Source: a virus. From it: a stretch of 34,722 nucleotides of DNA. The stretch spans positions 1 through 34,722 of the IMG/VR virus record IMGVR_UViG_3300013130_000018; one strand, given 5' to 3'. A program made the translations under genes and the position numbers. Shown piece after piece: positions 21,713 to 32,064 of the stretch (the first letter of the stretch is position 1; each line of letters starts with the position of its first letter). The notes under the pieces are model-generated. The model ran no database searches. It worked only from the letters and a program-made list of their open reading frames with translations, and was not told the DNA's origin.

Positions 21713-22620
21713 TATTGTGTGATGTTATTGAATGATTTACTAAAATCTATATTAACTCCTCTGTCTTCTCTAACTTCATAAAGTAATTCATTGAATTGGT
21801 CTCGGATTTCATATAGGTTGTATTGTTTATAAATGTTGTTTTGATTATCGTAAATTGTATATATACCATCATCGATCGATTTGGTTTGATTACCATAAAG
21901 AGCGATTGCCAATGTTGATATGTCGTGTTCCACAATTTCTATTTCAGTAGTTATGGGATTGAAAAAAGTATTTGTTATTATAATATTCTGATTTGGTTGA
22001 CCTATAAATGGTGTCGCATTAGGTTTGTTTGTTGGTGATGAAGATGGTGATAAAGTACAAAACAAAAGATTTGTTGAGTTTTCCACATACCTATATCTTA
22101 TCGATTTTTGTGACGTATTTGTTAAATTAACATACACTGGTTCACAATAAAAACTAGAAGTTATTATTCTAAAAAAATTAGGTATTTTTGCACCATTATC
22201 ATTCAGATATTCAACTCTGAATCCGACTAAACCTTGATTTACAAATTTATTTCTAAACTCTGATGGAACAGAATTTAAGTCCACCACAATCCCTTTAACA
22301 TTAGGTAATGAAGATAAAACACCACAATCAGTGATTTTTGTTCTAATTTCCGCCGGTCTTATGTATAGTGTATATATACCTAATTTGTTAAAAACGTCGG
22401 CCGGTAGTTTTAAATTATATAGTCCGCCAAGTATTTCTATATTAGCATTACCTCCAGTATCATTATTATGAAAATAAGGTTTTAAGACATTTCTAGCGTC
22501 TAATTTTGTTAGTAAAAAATTATCAGTATTATCTCTTGTTGGGGTATAATTTAGAATTATCTCGACATCATCCGGACTAACATCTGATGGTCTTATAGTT
22601 CCGTAGGTTCCTGTTGCCAC
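21712..22620 (-). CDS. Hypothetical structural protein (GTG start)
   Basis: The 302-residue protein starts at GTG 22618-22620 (MATGTYGTIRPSDVSPDDVE). No ATG lies nearby in frame that would keep the conserved-looking N-terminus. The sequence is beta-rich with a Ser/Pro stretch near residues 190-205 and an ending with YEVREDRGVNIDFSKSFNNI. It sits between unknown virion genes and the gpI-like gene, and its TAA overlaps the next ATG. A TATTTATA box lies 29 bp upstream. I do not recognise the family; a baseplate component is inferred from position only. Confidence 0.65.
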   Translation of the reverse strand: MATGTYGTIRPSDVSPDDVEIILNYTPTRDNTDNFLLTKLDARNVLKPYFHNNDTGGNANIEILGGLYNLKLPADVFNKLGIYTLYIRPAEIRTKITDCGVLSSLPNVKGIVVDLNSVPSEFRNKFVNQGLVGFRVEYLNDNGAKIPNFFRIITSSFYCEPVYVNLTNTSQKSIRYRYVENSTNLLFCTLSPSSSPTNKPNATPFIGQPNQNIIITNTFFNPITTEIEIVEHDISTLAIALYGNQTKSIDDGIYTIYDNQNNIYKQYNLYEIRDQFNELLYEVREDRGVNIDFSKSFNNITQ

Positions 22621-22649
22621 AATTATTATTTTTCTTTGTTTATTATTTC

Positions 22650-22657
22650 TATAAATA
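22650..22657 (-). promoter_or_regulatory. TATTTATA box in gap before GTG-start gene
   Basis: The minus strand reads TATTTATA within the 43-bp gap between 22664 and 22620. It is followed by an A-rich leader of 29 bases to the GTG. It is the longest leader among the boxes in this window. Confidence 0.3.
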
Positions 22658-22663
22658 CAGAAA

Positions 22664-23836
22664 TCATGTTTTTTTTATCTTAAAAAATCCATATCCATAT
22701 TTGATAAGATCTCCAAGACTATCGACTTCACCTAACCTTTCAATTGTTTCAAGTGGTGACATTTTACCTCTTTCTATAAAAATGTTTGATTGAAGTTGCG
22801 GTTCATCAATTATATTTAGTAATGCTTCATCTTTTGTTATCGCAGATAAAACATAGTCATTTGTATTAATACCATCTGAAGACACAAAATAAAGTGTTGT
22901 CCCGTCTTTCATATCCCAGTAAAGAATATTATTTATTGTATATGCAGTGTACTCATTTGTTGGGTTTGGCCCATATACCATTCCTACACACCCAGAACTT
23001 CCAGTTATTTGTAAGTTCAAAACATATTTACCATTAAATAAATTGTATTTAGGTCCATATTGAGTTAAATCATTTAGACTACTTTTAGTGTACCCAGTTA
23101 TTAAGAATGGTGTTGTGGTGTAATTACTTGAGTCGTAATCATTTAGTATATAGTTTGAATCTCCGGTGAAAATATAATCATAATTAATTGGTGTTCCGGT
23201 CCAATAACATCCCGCCGGTAAAAAATTTGCAGTTCCTTGTGGATTATTAATTGTAACGCCAGTTAATGGTAATTTTATTGGTTTTTCGACATATGAGATT
23301 CCCCATGGTGAATAACACGTCATTTTAATAACATATTCTGCCGGTGTTGAAACATAAGTATGATTTACAGGTGTTTGACTTGTTAAGGTAATCAAAGGTG
23401 AGTTATCCCCCCAGTCTACAACATAACTACAAAGAGATAAAAACTTAATAAATCCTTCGTCACTGGTATTATAAAACACAATATTATACGGATTTAAACT
23501 ATTTCCAGACCATAAAAAGTTTACAATAGTGTCTTTCTGAAGTACGGCACCATCAAATGGGGTGTAATAACCTAAATCTACAGTGTTTTCAGTAAATAAT
23601 ATTGGTACTGAAACGCAATTCAGTAATGATTCACCATCTGTTCCACCGCTTAACACATGTTGCAATGGTAGGTAATAACCTGTACTTCCAGTAAGTTGTG
23701 TTATAGTTGATGCTGTAATTGGGCAACATGGATCTATATATATAGAAATGTCGGTAGATCCTGTGTAGTCCCCATAAATTATATCACCTTTTATATTCTC
23801 TGGTGATATTTTAAAATAATATTTTTGTTCTTGCAT
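22664..23836 (-). CDS. Virion protein with PKD-type domain
   Basis: The 390-residue protein has a PKD-type beta-sandwich signature at about 115-190: CSYVVDWGDNSP (W142, G143, D144), VNHTYVSTPAEYVIKM and a strand pair up to KPIKLP. PKD domains are common in extracellular Bacteroidota proteins and in some phage tails, where they serve as protein or sugar contact units. The last 80 residues (ITKDEALLNIIDEPQLQSNI ... RLGEVDSLGDLIKYGYGFF) look helical and may be a docking end. Its start overlaps the stop of the previous gene by 1 bp (TAATG). It is probably a baseplate or fibre component. Confidence 0.65.
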   Translation of the reverse strand: MQEQKYYFKISPENIKGDIIYGDYTGSTDISIYIDPCCPITASTITQLTGSTGYYLPLQHVLSGGTDGESLLNCVSVPILFTENTVDLGYYTPFDGAVLQKDTIVNFLWSGNSLNPYNIVFYNTSDEGFIKFLSLCSYVVDWGDNSPLITLTSQTPVNHTYVSTPAEYVIKMTCYSPWGISYVEKPIKLPLTGVTINNPQGTANFLPAGCYWTGTPINYDYIFTGDSNYILNDYDSSNYTTTPFLITGYTKSSLNDLTQYGPKYNLFNGKYVLNLQITGSSGCVGMVYGPNPTNEYTAYTINNILYWDMKDGTTLYFVSSDGINTNDYVLSAITKDEALLNIIDEPQLQSNIFIERGKMSPLETIERLGEVDSLGDLIKYGYGFFKIKKT

Positions 23837-24648
23837 TACGGGTTCACATATTCATACCAACGAATTGGGTTTATTTCGTCTCCGACTCTGTTGTTTGTCT
23901 GGGTTGAAAACACTTCGTATGTTCTACTTGGGTAATCCATTTTTAATTTGTAGAAAAAATAATCATCGCTATTAAAAGTATAATAACTACCAATTAAATT
24001 AGATTGTGGTTGATTCATCATTCTTACAAATATTCCAAGTCTTGCATCAAAAAACTTTGCGCTCATAAAAAATTCATCCACGTCAACATATTCTCTATCT
24101 CTCAACCAATAAATAAAAAATCCTTCTTTATCACCAATAAAATCTAATCCCATTTTAGGTTTTTTAATTTGTACGTTTTGTAAATAATTTGATATGTTTA
24201 CCGTATCTGTAAAACCTTGTTGTACTGGAAGTATTATAGAAAAATATAATATCTGATCTTGTTGATCTTTTTTATCATAAAAATCAAGTTTGAAAAAAGA
24301 TTTGGTAAATGGTTTTGAAAATGAATAAACTTCAAGAGAATTAAATCCTTCGGTTAGATAACTATTAACCCAGGATGATTGATTACTAATTGTTTGACCT
24401 GTATCAAAAAAATAAAACTCATAAAATATTTTCGTAACTTCAGTGTTTGTGTTTGCGGACAAATATGAATTGTGCGAAAATCTAAAAAGTTCAAAATCAT
24501 TTGGTTCTCCAATTATATTTTCAATAACATTCAATTGATATTGATCGATCGCTTGATCTCTATCTGTAAAATCCCATTTTATTTCAATTGGGATGTCTAC
24601 CTGTCTGTCATCAGTTGGTCTTGTTAATTTATATTTATTCACACTCAT
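23836..24648 (-). CDS. Hypothetical structural protein
   Basis: The 270-residue product (MSVNKYKLTRPTDDRQVDIP...) is rich in aromatic residues and beta-type sequence, with no Cys and no membrane segment. It overlaps the upstream gene by 14 bp and the downstream gene by 1 bp, so it belongs to the same co-translated block of virion genes. No known family or motif was recognised. Position suggests a baseplate or tail-associated role. Confidence 0.65.
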   Translation of the reverse strand: MSVNKYKLTRPTDDRQVDIPIEIKWDFTDRDQAIDQYQLNVIENIIGEPNDFELFRFSHNSYLSANTNTEVTKIFYEFYFFDTGQTISNQSSWVNSYLTEGFNSLEVYSFSKPFTKSFFKLDFYDKKDQQDQILYFSIILPVQQGFTDTVNISNYLQNVQIKKPKMGLDFIGDKEGFFIYWLRDREYVDVDEFFMSAKFFDARLGIFVRMMNQPQSNLIGSYYTFNSDDYFFYKLKMDYPSRTYEVFSTQTNNRVGDEINPIRWYEYVNP

Positions 24649-26392
24649 CGATTAATGGATCTTCAATTGTTGTTATGTCTTGTATTCCTATGCCTTCGGA
24701 AAAAACTCTAAAAATGGTATTCTTAAACGGATAATGTTTTCCATTTGTAAATGGATAGTCAACCCCCACTCCGTCTGGATCTATAAAACCATAGGGATAT
24801 AAATCCCTGTATCTAAAACTACCAGACAAATTAGAATAAAAAGCGTATGGTGGAATGTTAATTACACTATCTGGATCCGCCTCTTCAATGTAAGGCGAAT
24901 ACTCCCTTAATCTTATAGATGAATGTGGAAAATAGTAATAACCAAATTTATTATTCACTGGTGATATATTTGATGGAGTAAAATAACTTTGATTAAATGT
25001 GAACTTGTGTATTTTTCGAGATATTACCCTTTCGGTCTGTTCGAAATCATTCCATTCACAGTAATCCCCTTCTATTGTATCTCCACTTACTAAATCTTGT
25101 GTATAATAACATGGAAATAACCCACCTGGGTTATTAGGGAAATATTGTGATGTTGGTATTGAGCTATTTGATAAGTTATTTGATAAGTCCCACCACCAGT
25201 TTGGCGCCGTTCCATCTAAATAAGCATTAAATGAAAATCCTTCTTTTAATTTATTTGTCCATCCATAATATCCTTTCCATATTGTTGTAAAAAATAATTC
25301 GGATATTGGTCTTTTTTGATTGTCTAAAATGGTATCGATATCAAAATCTTCATTAAATGATAGCGAGTAATTTTGACTTCCTTCCAATGTCGAAGTTCTC
25401 GGGCAAGACGGTGGACTTAATGCTTGGAGTGGTGTTCCTCCTGAATAAACTAATTCTTGTTTTGAAATAATGTTGAATATACTTTGTTCGTATCCACTAT
25501 TAACCATTATGGCATCTTGTGGGTTTGAAATTATTTTATGTATTCTAACATAATATTTAGATGTTGTTTCGCCACTATTTGCGACATTGAGAACTCTCTT
25601 AAATGTTCCAGTGACTCCAACGCTGAATGTTGCTCCAAGATATCCTATATTATCTATTTGAAATATGTACCCATCACTTCCAAAACCGACATCCCCTATT
25701 TTTGAAATTTCAAAAAAACTATTTCCATTATAATTTATATTTAATTCGGCAAATTCACCAACGTTTAATCCATGTTTTATAGGACACTCAAAAACAATAA
25801 ATTCATCGTTTATTTCTTTAATATAAAAAGGTATACCATCACCAGCAATCCAGAACCAAGTAATAATTTTTGTTGGGTCGTTGAGGTATAAAATTTTTGT
25901 TTCGTCATTAGAAAATGCGTAAGACATGTAATGATTCCAGTTGTATGTCGACGCACTTTTATTTATAAAAGGTTGGTGGTTATTGACACCAATTGTATAA
26001 CCAAGTTTATTGTTATCTTTTCTTACAAAATCGAATTCATCATATTGTGGAAATCCGGACCAAAAAATAGGAGCATTCGGAAAACAAGCAACTTGTTGCG
26101 TATTTTCTATTAAATTTGAATAATATAAATAATTGTAATAGGGGAAATAGGATGTTACCCCAGAATATGCGTTTTTGAAAATCATTACATATTTTGAAGT
26201 TGGTCTAAAAATTGTTGATTTTTGTCTTTCAAAGTTAAATACTTCTTGTAGATTAACATCTAAAGTTCTTTCATATTCTACTTGCTCTTTTACGGTTTGT
26301 TCCAATACAATCTTATCAGAGCCATCAACATTAACGCTTCCTTGAAATCTTTTGGATCCTAATATTATATTACTAGTTTGGTCGACACTCAT
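24635..26392 (-). CDS. Hypothetical structural protein, Tyr/Trp-rich
   Basis: The 585-residue product begins MSVDQTSNIILGSKRFQGSV and is unusually rich in Tyr, Phe and Trp (for example FFTTIWKGYYGWTN and NWWWDLSNNL). It looks like an all-beta carbohydrate-contacting or fibre-type protein, but no family was recognised. It starts 2 bp after the stop of the 1865-residue gene and overlaps the next gene by 14 bp. Cys are few. A tail or baseplate role is inferred from position. Confidence 0.65.
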   Translation of the reverse strand: MSVDQTSNIILGSKRFQGSVNVDGSDKIVLEQTVKEQVEYERTLDVNLQEVFNFERQKSTIFRPTSKYVMIFKNAYSGVTSYFPYYNYLYYSNLIENTQQVACFPNAPIFWSGFPQYDEFDFVRKDNNKLGYTIGVNNHQPFINKSASTYNWNHYMSYAFSNDETKILYLNDPTKIITWFWIAGDGIPFYIKEINDEFIVFECPIKHGLNVGEFAELNINYNGNSFFEISKIGDVGFGSDGYIFQIDNIGYLGATFSVGVTGTFKRVLNVANSGETTSKYYVRIHKIISNPQDAIMVNSGYEQSIFNIISKQELVYSGGTPLQALSPPSCPRTSTLEGSQNYSLSFNEDFDIDTILDNQKRPISELFFTTIWKGYYGWTNKLKEGFSFNAYLDGTAPNWWWDLSNNLSNSSIPTSQYFPNNPGGLFPCYYTQDLVSGDTIEGDYCEWNDFEQTERVISRKIHKFTFNQSYFTPSNISPVNNKFGYYYFPHSSIRLREYSPYIEEADPDSVINIPPYAFYSNLSGSFRYRDLYPYGFIDPDGVGVDYPFTNGKHYPFKNTIFRVFSEGIGIQDITTIEDPLIDECE

Positions 26393-26394
26393 TT

Positions 26395-29300
26395 TTACTC
26401 TATATTTACATATAATTTTATGAATTTATCAACTGCTGTATTTCCATTATTCAAACCAAAATAAAAATGGAATGGTGCTCCAACCACAACAGGTTTTCCT
26501 TGTGGTACTCCATTAACCACATTATTTGTAAGTGTTAAAGGTTGGTTATTGTTTGTAAAATTAGAAATGAATCCAAAGTTTGTTGTTGACGTTTGATAAT
26601 ATTCATTTGGGTTATCAAAATCTAAATTTTGATAATATTGTGAATAAAATCCGGTTGCCGTAGAATTTTGATCGGCCGTTGTGACCCAATTATTATCTTC
26701 AGATCCAAATATGTTTAAAGATGGACCATCAATTTGCCATTTATAGTGTGGTACTATTTGATCAGTACTATAACCAAAAAATCTAACCACACTACAATTA
26801 TTTGAGTTTGTAAATGTTTCAATACCTGGAGTTAGTTTTCTTCTATAATCTTGGTTTTGTGTTGATGATGAAAAGAAAATTCCAAATACCGGTCTTTGAT
26901 CTGGGGTATTATCAGTTCCAAAAAATAAAAAGTTTGTGGGATAATTTATTTCTATATATGGTGTAACTTTCCATTCTGAATTAATCGAGAGGGCTTGAGC
27001 AAAATCACCATCAATTCTATCCCCCTTTCTATTACTATTAAAAAATTGTACAAGTCCTTTACCTTCACTATTTCCTCCACTAGGAGTTCCTATTGGTAAC
27101 ATTTGTTGTATGAAAGTAGAGTTTAGAATTCTAGATAAAAAACCAACTTGTATTAAATCTGAATTATCTTGGTATGATGTTGATTTAACTTGATCAACAA
27201 TATAAGATCCAAAATCTTGACCACTACAAATAGACGATATAAACTCATCTCTTGGTCCCATATCCATAACAGTTGTTGGGAATTGTATTTGTTTGTTGTT
27301 GTATGCTCTATTATTTTTTGGGTCGGGTGGTGAATCTTTTCCTATGAAATCAGTACCATTCCATGGCGAACTTCTATAATAGAAACTATTAGTAATATCA
27401 TTGTAGACCACAATGTCTTGACAATATTCATATTGTGGATCATTTGGTTTAGTTAAAGAGTATATACTATTTTTTTCAAACGCAAACATGTATAAAACAC
27501 CATTGATCCAGTTGTTTTGGAATGTTTGAGCAAACACTCCTTGACACATTGCATACATTAAAGTTAATCTAGTCTTCCATTCGACAAATAATTTTGCGTC
27601 TCTAAAATATTCTGGGATTAAATATAATTTTTTAAAAATTGGGTTGTCTAATTCATAATAATTCAAAAGACAATAACAACCATTCACAATCCTATTCGAT
27701 TCAACATCACAATTAGGATTTACACCTATATTTGTTCCACTACCGGTATAACATTGTAAGGATACCATACCTTCACAAGATAATGTTTCAGTAAGATTTC
27801 GAATTAATTGTGAAGAGTCTTCAGATTCTTGACCTAAGTTCAAATCTGGTGCAAATGTTATGGTTGGGTTTGCAACAATTTCCGCACTATAATAAGTAAA
27901 ATTATTGTTCTGATGTAATCCAAAACTAGTTTGATTAAAACACTCTTCAGTTCTAGACGATGTTGGTATTCTATCACTCCTCATAACTAATCTTTGACTA
28001 ATCAAGTTTGTCGGGTCTGGATAATTAATTGGTGTTGGATTAAATTTGTAGTATGCTGGCGAATAAATTGCAAATTTTCTTATTGTTGGTACTGGCCAGT
28101 ATCTGGTTTTGTAATTAGGAGTTTGAAAAGGCGAAGAATAATAGCTTGCCGCAGCCCCATTAAAGGTGGCTGTGAAAGAACCTCCAGCAAAGTAGTAATT
28201 TGTTGTAGAATTTCCAAAAATTGGATTAAAAGGTGTAATAAGTGGTAAAAATAAAAAACGATTAATATTACCAGAATTCATAATAAATTGACCCGTTGTA
28301 TTTAGTTGTGATATGGATAAAAACGCCGAACTTGGTTTGTAGTTAAATGCGATGGGTTCATCTGGACACAAATAATAATAAGGTAAATTAGATGTAAACG
28401 CAGTATATTTATTTCTTGTTACACCATTAACATCAATATAGCTTGGACTTAATTTAAAGTTGTATGCGTTGAAGTATAAATTTGGTGCGGTAGTATTTGA
28501 AGAAATTAAATGGCTAGTTGGTTTATTCCCGACTCCTTTAATTGGTATGTTCAAATAATATTCTCCCTCGACAATTACACTATTATTTATCGATGGTTGT
28601 CCAAAAATCAAAGACAAATCGTATCTGTTTTTATGTTTACCAGAATGAGGATCAACTCCTCTTGTAATAATTAAAATTTCATAATCTTCATATTCATCGA
28701 TATTTCGAATTGTATTTGGTAATGCTTTGAATATTGGTGTTGGTGGTAATCCGGTAATATAGGGTGGGTCACATTCCCATTCATAAAAATAAACCGATCC
28801 ATGATTTAAATATTTTCTTGGAAATCTGTTGAATGTTGAGTTGTTATATGATGGGTGACTTACAAATTCATTATAAGTATATCCGGTTATAATTTGAAAG
28901 TATTCAATGTCTGTAGCATGTTTCAAATAGGTTTCCGTTTGTCCTGTGTTTGTGATTAAATAAGAAACCGGTATACTACTAAAGTTGTTTGATGGATCTG
29001 CATAACTTACAGAAATATTTGTCACCGCTAGTGATGTTCCGGTAAGTGAATTGTTACCAAACTGATTTTTAGTGTTAGCGGTGATCGAATTGTAGAATGT
29101 GGCTCCAGTTAGATTTTCATTACAGTTAGAAAGTTTTGGGTCTTGAAATGAAAACAATTTACCTACTCCTATACTTTGAAGTGTGTTTTTCCTTGCCAAA
29201 ACCACGAGTGGTTGATCTAAATGGTTTGCGGCGTTTTGTGGGTAATTGAAGGTGGCCTTGATTCTGTTTTCATTTAAAAAATACTTTTCTCTGTAGTTGA

Positions 29301-31992
29301 ACTCATTTAGTTTTTGTGAATATGCTTCAGTTTGGGGAAAAGCTAACCATCGGTGATTATTCGAAAAGAATCGGTCGGCCGAAAATAAAAAGGGTAGTGG
29401 GGCGTGTAAAGATACTTTAGGGGGTATGCCTGTTAAATCATTTCCTGGGTCTAAAGATTCACTTCCGGAAAAAATTCTATTATATCCTAAAGTGGCTCCA
29501 ACTAAAACATTTGATCCAATATGTTGTTGTCCTAAACTATATGTAAATGATTTATATTGGTCTATGAGTGCTGGTCCAGGTACATTACAATAAAACTTAC
29601 CTTTGGTATTATCGGTTGGGTCATCATTAGTTGATATTTGGGAAGTATTTGGGTGTTCTTTGGCATATGAATTCACATCATTAATCGGAGCCAAAAATGA
29701 AGTTGATGTACTAGCGGATAGTGGCATCCCAGGAATATTAGAACCTGTGGTATTCTGTAAATCGGATATTTGTTGAGTTATTGAGTTTTCATCAAAATCA
29801 TCCGCCAAGTCTGCGTTTCCACAATCACAATCACAAGAAGCACAATCCGGATATGTTATCATCGGTAATCCAATTCTAGGAAAGCCGGTAACTTTAATTG
29901 CCGCAAATATTGCCGCTGCAGTAAATAATAATGACATTGCCACAAAAAACGCACATTTAATCCCGACAAAAATTAAAACGAATATTAATCTTATAATTTC
30001 TAAAATGTTGGTAAGATTTACAACAAATCCTGCACCAACACTTATTATTCCAGCAACCTCATTTATATTTTGAATTGCAGTTGTTACAGCTTCATAACAA
30101 AATTTTAAAGCCAATTGAATTAAAACAATTCCGAGAAAAATTAGAACAAATTTTAATATAGGCCACATTAGTGCAATTAAATGGGCGACAAATAATATTA
30201 CTAAAATTGGTATTGATAATATGTTTATTAACAGATTAAATGTGAAAAATTGTAAATTGAAATTTCTAATAATATCATTTACTGGAAATGTGTTCACTGT
30301 GGATTTACACGATCTTTGATCAATTTCTTTTATGCCCAGGTGTTTTGCTCTTCCTTTACCATTCTTATACCTATCTAAAAACATTGCAGTTGTATAGACT
30401 TTGTTATAATGATATTCATAAAATGTGTCCTCGCAATCTATCGCCGTTTGAGGGTCTACATAGTCATCCCAGTCCAAACTAAAGGTGTATGAACGAAGAA
30501 GATTAAAATAGTCTTGATTATAATAATTATACTTAATTAGTGAAGGTTGGTTTGGGTCGGTAACTGTAATTGTTACTTGTATTATATCTCCAGAGTTTAT
30601 TGGTATCAAACTTATATCACCATAGTAAGGTTGTGAATTTATTGTAATAGAAACTGAACTAATATTATTTGTGTCCGACAAATTCAACCCCCCCGTTCCA
30701 AATGGTGGGTTAACAACGTATGTATTTACAAATACACCGGGTAAAAAGTTTAAATTTAAAACTGGTGGTGTTAAAGGTGCGTTTATTAATGGATCTGAAT
30801 TTGAATTTGTCCAACCGTGTTCTTTTATATTTGGTACTAAAAAATTTGCTCTTAAAACATCATTTTCATTTCCACCTTCATTTTGCCATTTAAATTTCAA
30901 ACGATACTTACCTTTTGTTGGTATACCAACTTTTGGGTCTAACGAAATTACTGGTTCTCCAAATTCGTTTGTATAAATATAATCCATATTCATCGGTATA
31001 TTTATCACATAAGATCCATCTCCATCAATAAGTTTTCCGTCTTGTGGGAATTTATATTCTTCAAGAACTGGAAGTCCTTGATTATCTAAATTTATTGTCT
31101 GCCTAATCGCTAATACCTGACCTTGTCCCGCTCTTAATTCACAAAGATTTCCAGTGTTATTTTTTGGTTTACAAGATCTTGCTCTAACCGCATCATCATC
31201 GGTATTAGAAATTATAGATCCCATCAAGATTGATTTAGGTTCTATTTTAATATTCGCCTCTTTTGTTAAGTCAAAATCAACTCTAGTTATTCCTAACTGA
31301 CATAAATCCTCTTCACCCCACAATGGTGTTATTTCTACAATTTTAGTTAAACTTTTTATCTGTGGTAGTTCATTTAAATTAGTAGAACTTTTAAACTTAT
31401 TGCCATCAACTTGGGATTCAGTTGCCATTCCGGCTTCAATTAGATCTTGTGGTACAAATGAAAAACAACCTATATCCGACAAATCAACATCCATGAATAT
31501 AGATTGTGTTCCAATCGGAACACCAAATATCATAAAATCCCCACTTTCATTAGTTTTAGTTGTGAACTTATAGTATTTGTCGTAAACTTCAATATAGGTT
31601 TGGTCTAATAATACTTCTTTTTTAGTTGGGAATACTCCTGTAGAAACATGCCCATCATACGATGGGTCTTTGGAAAGTAGGTTATACCTATACCCTTCCT
31701 CTGTCGTGTCAGACATTGTGGTATAGGGATATAATTCAGTTATAAGTGGATTAGTTGAGTCTTCAACTGATAATGGTACAAAAATGGATATTTTTGAATT
31801 AGGTAGACCAAAACCTCCATTTACAAAAACTCTACCGACGACAACCCCATAATCAGAACATTGTCTTGTGTATATATCTTCTTGTAATATTTTTAAAGAT
31901 AGTATATTGATACTTTCAAAGTCCTGTTCTAAATCTACTTTGATCGCTTTATCAACACCTACTTGTATTCTTATTCTATATGATTTTGGCAT
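26395..31992 (-). CDS. Giant virion protein with regulatory-like beta domain and membrane-helix cluster
   Basis: The 1865-residue product is the largest in the window. Residues about 48-170 (YGVVVGRVFVNGGFGLPNSK ... TNESGDFMIFGVPIGTQSIF) resemble a carboxypeptidase-regulatory-like or transthyretin-like beta domain, with the usual (T/S)-(D/N)-E-x-G-x-F pattern. Residues about 575-705 are strongly hydrophobic with four to five likely membrane helices. A Cys-rich motif, CASCDCDCG, follows near 715-723. The remaining 1100 residues are beta-rich, with Asn, Tyr and Pro abundant, and unassigned. It lies directly downstream of the gp6-like wedge gene behind a TATTTATC box. A virion protein that enters or crosses the host membrane during infection is a reasonable inference. 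No tape-measure-like coiled coil is visible. Confidence 0.65.
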   Translation of the reverse strand: MPKSYRIRIQVGVDKAIKVDLEQDFESINILSLKILQEDIYTRQCSDYGVVVGRVFVNGGFGLPNSKISIFVPLSVEDSTNPLITELYPYTTMSDTTEEGYRYNLLSKDPSYDGHVSTGVFPTKKEVLLDQTYIEVYDKYYKFTTKTNESGDFMIFGVPIGTQSIFMDVDLSDIGCFSFVPQDLIEAGMATESQVDGNKFKSSTNLNELPQIKSLTKIVEITPLWGEEDLCQLGITRVDFDLTKEANIKIEPKSILMGSIISNTDDDAVRARSCKPKNNTGNLCELRAGQGQVLAIRQTINLDNQGLPVLEEYKFPQDGKLIDGDGSYVINIPMNMDYIYTNEFGEPVISLDPKVGIPTKGKYRLKFKWQNEGGNENDVLRANFLVPNIKEHGWTNSNSDPLINAPLTPPVLNLNFLPGVFVNTYVVNPPFGTGGLNLSDTNNISSVSITINSQPYYGDISLIPINSGDIIQVTITVTDPNQPSLIKYNYYNQDYFNLLRSYTFSLDWDDYVDPQTAIDCEDTFYEYHYNKVYTTAMFLDRYKNGKGRAKHLGIKEIDQRSCKSTVNTFPVNDIIRNFNLQFFTFNLLINILSIPILVILFVAHLIALMWPILKFVLIFLGIVLIQLALKFCYEAVTTAIQNINEVAGIISVGAGFVVNLTNILEIIRLIFVLIFVGIKCAFFVAMSLLFTAAAIFAAIKVTGFPRIGLPMITYPDCASCDCDCGNADLADDFDENSITQQISDLQNTTGSNIPGMPLSASTSTSFLAPINDVNSYAKEHPNTSQISTNDDPTDNTKGKFYCNVPGPALIDQYKSFTYSLGQQHIGSNVLVGATLGYNRIFSGSESLDPGNDLTGIPPKVSLHAPLPFLFSADRFFSNNHRWLAFPQTEAYSQKLNEFNYREKYFLNENRIKATFNYPQNAANHLDQPLVVLARKNTLQSIGVGKLFSFQDPKLSNCNENLTGATFYNSITANTKNQFGNNSLTGTSLAVTNISVSYADPSNNFSSIPVSYLITNTGQTETYLKHATDIEYFQIITGYTYNEFVSHPSYNNSTFNRFPRKYLNHGSVYFYEWECDPPYITGLPPTPIFKALPNTIRNIDEYEDYEILIITRGVDPHSGKHKNRYDLSLIFGQPSINNSVIVEGEYYLNIPIKGVGNKPTSHLISSNTTAPNLYFNAYNFKLSPSYIDVNGVTRNKYTAFTSNLPYYYLCPDEPIAFNYKPSSAFLSISQLNTTGQFIMNSGNINRFLFLPLITPFNPIFGNSTTNYYFAGGSFTATFNGAAASYYSSPFQTPNYKTRYWPVPTIRKFAIYSPAYYKFNPTPINYPDPTNLISQRLVMRSDRIPTSSRTEECFNQTSFGLHQNNNFTYYSAEIVANPTITFAPDLNLGQESEDSSQLIRNLTETLSCEGMVSLQCYTGSGTNIGVNPNCDVESNRIVNGCYCLLNYYELDNPIFKKLYLIPEYFRDAKLFVEWKTRLTLMYAMCQGVFAQTFQNNWINGVLYMFAFEKNSIYSLTKPNDPQYEYCQDIVVYNDITNSFYYRSSPWNGTDFIGKDSPPDPKNNRAYNNKQIQFPTTVMDMGPRDEFISSICSGQDFGSYIVDQVKSTSYQDNSDLIQVGFLSRILNSTFIQQMLPIGTPSGGNSEGKGLVQFFNSNRKGDRIDGDFAQALSINSEWKVTPYIEINYPTNFLFFGTDNTPDQRPVFGIFFSSSTQNQDYRRKLTPGIETFTNSNNCSVVRFFGYSTDQIVPHYKWQIDGPSLNIFGSEDNNWVTTADQNSTATGFYSQYYQNLDFDNPNEYYQTSTTNFGFISNFTNNNQPLTLTNNVVNGVPQGKPVVVGAPFHFYFGLNNGNTAVDKFIKLYVNIE

Positions 31993-32006
31993 TAAAAGAT
32001 TTTTTT

Positions 32007-32014
32007 GATAAATA
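32007..32014 (-). promoter_or_regulatory. TATTTATC box before 1865-residue gene
   Basis: The minus strand reads TATTTATC 14 bases before the ATG at 31992, in the 72-bp gap after the gp6-like gene. This gap is long for this operon, which supports a regulatory site. The rest of the gap is A/T-rich with no clear hairpin. Confidence 0.35.
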
Positions 32015-32064
32015 GTTTATTTCCTATTTTCAAAAAATAATAAGAATCTTTAAAAAATAAATTA

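Noticed and set aside
31993-32064. Possible terminator from AAAGATT / AATCTTT in the gap after the gp6-like gene
   Set aside because: The arms are seven A/T-rich pairs about 40 bases apart, with no G/C core, so a stable hairpin is unlikely.
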